From the NCBI GenBank assembly GCA_029781855.1, contig JAKOVX010000021.1, positions 47,315 through 111,314 of the forward strand: a stretch of 64,000 nucleotides of DNA. The letters are read 5' to 3'. Below the pieces are notes generated by a model. That model made no database searches. It was given only the letters and a program-made list of their open reading frames with translations, and was not told where the DNA came from. Shown here in pieces: positions 61,046-64,000 of this stretch (position 1 is the first letter of the stretch; each line of letters begins with the position of its first letter). This DNA comes from Acidobacteriota bacterium. Its GTDB lineage: Bacteria; Acidobacteriota; Blastocatellia; Pyrinomonadales; Pyrinomonadaceae. Position numbers and translations under genes: made by a program.

Positions 61046-61990
61046 CTATTTCACGATCTTCTCGAAATAGCCGACGGTGCGGGCGAGGCCGGTGGGGAGG
61101 TCGATGGTGGGCTGCCAGCCGAGGATGGCTTTGGCGCGGTCGATATTTGGTTGACGCTGTTTGGGATCGTCCTGGGGCAGCGGGACGAATTTGACGGCGA
61201 CGGGGCGTCCGACGGCACGGCCTACCTCTTCGGCGAGCTCGCGCATGGTAAATTCGCCGGGGTTGCCGACATTGACCGGCATGTGGAGGTCTTCGCCCGT
61301 CGTGTTCATTAGGCGGATCATACCGTCGACCAGGTCGCTGACGTAGCAGAACGAACGCGTCTGCGAGCCGTCGCCGTAGATGGTCAGCTCCTCGCCGAGC
61401 AGTGCCTGGACTATGAAATTCGAAACGACGCGGCCGTCGTCGGGCAGCATCCGCTCTCCGTAGGTGTTAAAGATGCGGATGATCCGCGTGTCGACCCCGT
61501 TCTGCCGGTGATAGTCCATCACGAGCGTTTCGGCGACGCGTTTGCCTTCGTCGTAGCAGCTGCGGATGCCGATCGGGTTGACATTGCCCCAATAGTCTTC
61601 GGTCTGCGGATGAACGATCGGGTCGCCGTAGACTTCGCTGGTCGACGCTTGCAGAATGCGGGCGTGGACGCGTTTGGCGAGGCCGAGCATGTTGATCGTG
61701 CCCATCACGTTGGTCTTGACGGTCTTGACCGGATTGTACTGGTAATGGACCGGCGATGCGGGACAAGCCAGATTGTAGATCTGGTCGACCTCGAGCAGGA
61801 TCGGCTCGGTCACGTCGTGGCGGACGAGTTCGAAATGCCGGTTGTCGAGCAGATGGGCGACATTCGCTTTGCGGCCGGTGAAAAAGTTGTCGAGACAGAT
61901 GACATCATTGCCCTCGGCGAGCAGGCGTTCGCATAGATGCGAGCCGATAAAGCCGGCCCCGCCGGTGACGAGTATCCTGTTTTGGGTCAT
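61046..61990 (-). CDS. UDP-glucuronic acid decarboxylase (UXS)-type SDR
   Basis: The protein has 314 residues. [20 protein letters not shown] is the NAD motif. [32 protein letters not shown] and STSEVYGDP are hallmarks of UXS enzymes. The catalytic pair is Tyr146 and Lys150 in [32 protein letters not shown] follows. It converts UDP-glucuronate to UDP-xylose in the cytoplasm. It has its own promoter at 62043-62071, with a predicted leader of about 40 nt, and it supplies sugar to the glycan locus. Confidence 0.92.
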   Translation of the reverse strand: MTQNRILVTGGAGFIGSHLCERLLAEGNDVICLDNFFTGRKANVAHLLDNRHFELVRHDVTEPILLEVDQIYNLACPASPVHYQYNPVKTVKTNVMGTINMLGLAKRVHARILQASTSEVYGDPIVHPQTEDYWGNVNPIGIRSCYDEGKRVAETLVMDYHRQNGVDTRIIRIFNTYGERMLPDDGRVVSNFIVQALLGEELTIYGDGSQTRSFCYVSDLVDGMIRLMNTTGEDLHMPVNVGNPGEFTMRELAEEVGRAVGRPVAVKFVPLPQDDPKQRQPNIDRAKAILGWQPTIDLPTGLARTVGYFEKIVK

Positions 61991-62042
61991 ATCTTTACTA
62001 AATTATAGCAGGGTCGCCTGTGACCCGCCGCTCACGTACGCA

Positions 62043-62071
62043 AGTGTATTTTTCGAGGCGGGTGGTGTCAA
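62043..62071 (-). promoter_or_regulatory. Promoter of the UXS gene
   Basis: On the minus strand: TTGACA (62071-62066), 17 bp, TACACT (62048-62043), with TCGAAAAA before the -10 and TGCGTACGTGA after it. It is nearly identical to the promoter at 59370. A G-rich octamer array begins 12 bp upstream. Confidence 0.75.
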
Positions 62072-62083
62072 ACGGAGTTTTCC

Positions 62084-62152
62084 GAGTGGAGGAGTGGAGG
62101 AGTGGGGGAGAAAGGGAGTGGGGGAGAAAGGGAGCAGGGGAGTGGGGGAGAC
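62084..62152. repeat. 8-bp G-rich minisatellite, about nine units
   Basis: Units such as GAGTGGAG, GAGTGGGG, GAGAAAGG and GAGCAGGG run head to tail on the plus strand. The array is of the same type as those at 59400 and 49293 and lies upstream of the UXS promoter. Confidence 0.85.
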
Positions 62153-62218
62153 GGCGACTAAAGCCTACGTCTTCAGCTATCAGCTATCAGTTATTAGTTC
62201 ACCACTCATCACTTACCA

Positions 62219-62434
62219 TTATTCTTTGTAGCCGTACATGCTGCCGTCGTAGAGACCCGGGCGGTTCTTTTCGTAATCGACGAAGAAATCCTGCACTGCT
62301 TCTTCGGTCCCGACAAAGACCGAATTGGCTCCCTTGTACACCTTGTACGCCCGCTTGTTGTTGTCGGGAACAAGGACCGTTTCTACCGTCAGACCATAGC
62401 CCTCCGCGATCTCGACGATATCTTTCTGACTCAT
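62219..62434 (-). CDS. Small protein of unknown function (71 residues)
   Basis: I do not recognise the family. The start is ATG 62434 with a strong ribosome site (GGAGGGC, 5 nt away). The product is soluble, acidic and mixed alpha/beta: SQKDIVEIAEGYGLTVETVL, then KRAYKVYKGANSVFVGTEEA, then QDFFVDYEKNRPGLYDG. It has no cysteine and no signal sequence. A 12-bp palindrome ATCCTTAAGGAT at 62461-62472 lies just upstream and may be regulatory. Confidence 0.65.
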   Translation of the reverse strand: MSQKDIVEIAEGYGLTVETVLVPDNNKRAYKVYKGANSVFVGTEEAVQDFFVDYEKNRPGLYDGSMYGYKE

Positions 62435-62506
62435 AATGCCCTCCGTAGTCTATGTTATGGATCCTTAAGGATAATAAATTTTGACGGAGAAATCCAAACC
62501 GGCGCA

Positions 62507-62549
62507 CCGCAGGACGAAACAGGATTGTAACATCCTGTTCGCCTGCGGT
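62507..62549. promoter_or_regulatory. Long two-part hairpin
   Basis: ACCGCAGG and CCTGCGGT form the outer stem, AACAGGAT (62518-62525) and ATCCTGTT (62532-62539) the inner stem, with small bulges between. It lies in the gap after the arsR-like gene. No T run follows on either strand, so it is a structural element or a weak terminator rather than a classic one. Confidence 0.5.
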
Positions 62550-62578
62550 TGATAATGGCGGGCTAAATTGCGGTCGGG

Positions 62579-62917
62579 TCAAAGGTCTGAGAGGGCGAAG
62601 CGGCGGAGGTCAAACTGTGATTTGAGCCGGGAACAGACGACGTCGCAGAGTTCGAAAATGGTGTCGTCCGAGACGCGGTAATTGACTGTCAGGCCCTCCT
62701 TGCGGCGGGTGACGACGCCGGCGTCGTAGAGAATGCCGAGGTGCTTTGAGACGTTCGCCTGATTGGCACCGGTCGCGGCGACGATATCGCTCACATTCAT
62801 CTCGCGCTCGCCGAGCGTATGGAGTATCTTGAGCCGCATCGGCTCGGACATCAGCCGGAAACGGCCGGCGATCATCTCGAGAGCGGCGTCATTTAATTCT
62901 TTCTTCTTTTTCTTCAT
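62579..62917 (-). CDS. ArsR-family transcriptional repressor
   Basis: From ATG 62917 the protein has 112 residues. RFRLMSEPMRLKILHTLGER is the first half of the winged helix. NVSDIVAATGANQANVSKHL is the recognition helix. YDAGVVTRRKEGLTVNYRVS is the wing. The metal-site motif ELCVCD of ArsR/SmtB is replaced by SDIVAATGA, so it is not a classic metal sensor. A Cys pair sits in ELCDVVCSRL near the C-terminus, as in persulfide sensors of the BigR/SqrR group. Its operator is upstream, and a twin lies before the DUF2892 gene. Confidence 0.85.
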   Translation of the reverse strand: MKKKKKELNDAALEMIAGRFRLMSEPMRLKILHTLGEREMNVSDIVAATGANQANVSKHLGILYDAGVVTRRKEGLTVNYRVSDDTIFELCDVVCSRLKSQFDLRRFALSDL

Positions 62918-62973
62918 TTGTACGTTACCGAGACCTGCACTATATCGGCACACCGCCGCTTAACTGCGACTAT

Positions 62974-62989
62974 ATTACTAAACAGTAAT
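62974..62989. promoter_or_regulatory. ArsR-type operator upstream of the repressor gene
   Basis: ATTACT-N4-AGTAAT, a 16-bp palindrome (AAAC spacer). It overlaps a candidate minus-strand promoter, TTGACT (63005-63000), 17 bp, TTTAGT (62982-62977), which suggests autorepression. Confidence 0.75.
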
Positions 62990-63070
62990 GTATGATGCAA
63001 GTCAAACTCGTGCCGCTGTCTCCGAATATCAGGGAAATTACCACTCACAACATTGGTGTGACGAGTGCCC

Positions 63071-63100
63071 TTGACATTTCTATATAACGTTGGATACGAT
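63071..63100 (+). promoter_or_regulatory. Promoter of the DUF2892 gene
   Basis: TTGACA (63071-63076), 18 bp, TACGAT (63095-63100). The predicted transcript start lies just before the second operator (63112-63127), so a bound repressor would block the promoter. Confidence 0.75.
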
Positions 63101-63111
63101 AGCGACACTGT

Positions 63112-63127
63112 ATTACTATACAGTAAT
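63112..63127. promoter_or_regulatory. ArsR-type operator upstream of the DUF2892 gene
   Basis: ATTACT-N4-AGTAAT with an ATAC spacer; the arms are identical to those of the operator at 62974-62989. It lies 12 bp downstream of the -10 box. Confidence 0.8.
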
Positions 63128-63159
63128 ATATGGTTTCGGAGAGTCTTGGAGGCAGAATT

Positions 63160-63348
63160 ATGACAGTTGACAGAATGCTACGACTTATCGCTGGCGCATT
63201 CGTGCTGATCAGCGTCGCGCTCGGTTATTGGGTTAGCCCGTACTTCTATTTGTTTACGGCTTTTGTCGGGCTCAATTTGTTTCAGTCGGCCTTGACCCAG
63301 TGGTGTCCGATGATGACCTTTCTAAGGATGGCGGGTTTCAAGGACTAA
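63160..63348 (+). CDS. DUF2892/YgaP-type small membrane protein
   Basis: From ATG 63160 (GGAGG 8 nt before) the protein has 62 residues. VDRMLRLIAGAFVLISVALG and SPYFYLFTAFVGLNLFQSAL are the two membrane helices. TQWCPMMTFLRMAGFKD is the family end with the conserved Cys-Pro. The domain is the membrane part of YgaP and also occurs alone, commonly beside sulfur-handling or metal-efflux genes. Control by the ArsR-like protein is suggested by the shared operator. Confidence 0.9.
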   Translation: MTVDRMLRLIAGAFVLISVALGYWVSPYFYLFTAFVGLNLFQSALTQWCPMMTFLRMAGFKD

Positions 63349-63398
63349 GGGGGGACAGCCCGAACCGTCGAAAAGCGTCGGCCGGCACATAAATCACA

Positions 63399-64000
63399 AT
63401 GCCTTTAGGTACCAAATCACTTGGAACGGCCCCGTTCGCCCTATTTTTGACAGCCTCGATGTTTTTTGCCCTTGCTATCGCGGTGCAGGGACAAACGTCG
63501 ACGGAGCCGGTACTCGGACTCGGGCGGGCAGTCGAAATGGCGATCGAGAGCAATCCGTCGGCTAAAGCAGCGGAATCACGTGTTAAGATCGCCGATGCCA
63601 AGATCCGCGAATCAGCCGCCGGAAAGCTTCCGTCCGCACAGTTCAGCCAGAATGTTGTGCGGAGCAATAATCCGGTTTTCGTTTTCGGCTCGCTGCTCGA
63701 ACAGGGACGATTCGGGCCGTCTAACTTTTCGATAGATTCGCTCAACAAACCCAACGGGCTCTTCAATTTCCGTTCGCAGTTCAACGCCCAGATGCCAATA
63801 TTCGACCAGCGGCAAACGTCTTCGCGTGTGTCGCAGGCTGAGATCGGCAAGAAGCAGGCGGAGCTGATGGCCGAAGCCGCGAGGCAGAAATTGCGGTTCG
63901 ATGTTGTGAGGTCGTTTTACGGCGTGATCCTCGGCCGCGAAATGATCAAGGTGAGCGACGACGCAATTAGATCGGCCGAGGCCAACCGCAAAAAGGTCAG
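63399..64000 (+). CDS. TolC-family outer-membrane efflux protein, N-terminal part
   Basis: The frame is open from ATG 63399 to the right edge (200 residues visible). A signal peptide (GTAPFALFLTASMFFALAIA) ends near GQTSTEP. LGLGRAVEMAIESNPSAKAA and ESRVKIADAKIRESAAGKLP are the opening helices of the OEP fold. FNAQMPIFDQRQTSSRVSQA and RQKLRFDVVRSFYGVILGRE continue it. It would form the outer-membrane channel of a tripartite pump, with the pump genes probably beyond the edge. It follows the DUF2892 gene by 50 bp, so it is likely in the same ArsR-controlled operon. No strong ribosome site is seen. Confidence 0.85.
   Translation, partial: MPLGTKSLGTAPFALFLTASMFFALAIAVQGQTSTEPVLGLGRAVEMAIESNPSAKAAESRVKIADAKIRESAAGKLPSAQFSQNVVRSNNPVFVFGSLLEQGRFGPSNFSIDSLNKPNGLFNFRSQFNAQMPIFDQRQTSSRVSQAEIGKKQAELMAEAARQKLRFDVVRSFYGVILGREMIKVSDDAIRSAEANRKKV

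Overview
The window looks like chromosomal DNA of an Acidobacteriota member, probably class Blastocatellia. The grounds are two roughly 1,050-1,100 residue Oar-like TonB-dependent receptors with N-terminal carboxypeptidase-regulatory domains, many short secreted proteins of unknown family, a very large surface-polysaccharide locus with repeated glycosyltransferases, moderately high G+C, and frequent GTG/TTG starts. This placement is inference from gene content; no rRNA or tRNA gene was seen.

Layout. 1-744: the start of a Wzz/GumC-type chain-length protein, cut by the left edge. 967-14681: a giant GltD/PyrK-type flavoprotein, a secreted unknown, a decayed patch, an EF-G-domain-IV-like small protein coupled to L-asparaginase II, recN behind an M14 carboxypeptidase, a PAAR-like orphan, a glycogen-debranching-type enzyme and a GT4 glycosyltransferase. 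14767-21870: two TonB-dependent receptors on the minus strand, each followed by a clear Rho-independent terminator. 22200-33409: a PilZ-like protein, small secreted proteins, a VanX-type dipeptidase, DinB and BaiN-like proteins, a J-domain coiled-coil protein, a zinc-ribbon coiled-coil protein and a TPR protein with a Pro/Thr repeat tail.

33379-58950 (minus strand): a surface glycan locus of about 25 kb. It holds an O-antigen ligase/polymerase, a TPR lipid-carrier-side protein, a WecA-like initiating transferase fused to a FlaA1-like sensor half, RmlA- and RmlC-like enzymes, AsnB, a second polymerase-like membrane protein, an acyltransferase, a zinc-ribbon sugar epimerase, GmhA, seven further glycosyltransferases (GT2, GT4 and GT9 types), four methyltransferases and a Wzx flippase. 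A truncated second flippase (59 kb) and a UDP-glucuronate decarboxylase (61-62 kb) extend it. 62219-64000: an unknown small protein, an ArsR repressor, a DUF2892 membrane protein and a TolC-family protein, with matching operators on both sides of the divergent promoter region.

The most interesting structure is in small insertions and repeats inside the glycan locus. A GxxExxY nuclease-like gene is framed by about 50-bp inverted repeats. A hicBA toxin-antitoxin pair sits exactly between two copies of the 3' end of the rmlC-like gene. An 8-bp G-rich minisatellite occurs three times: once inside a glycosyltransferase gene, where gain or loss of one unit would shift the frame, and twice directly upstream of a near-identical sigma-70-type promoter. 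That promoter also drives the intact flippase. Together these suggest a glycan locus that is remodelled and possibly phase-varied by repeats.
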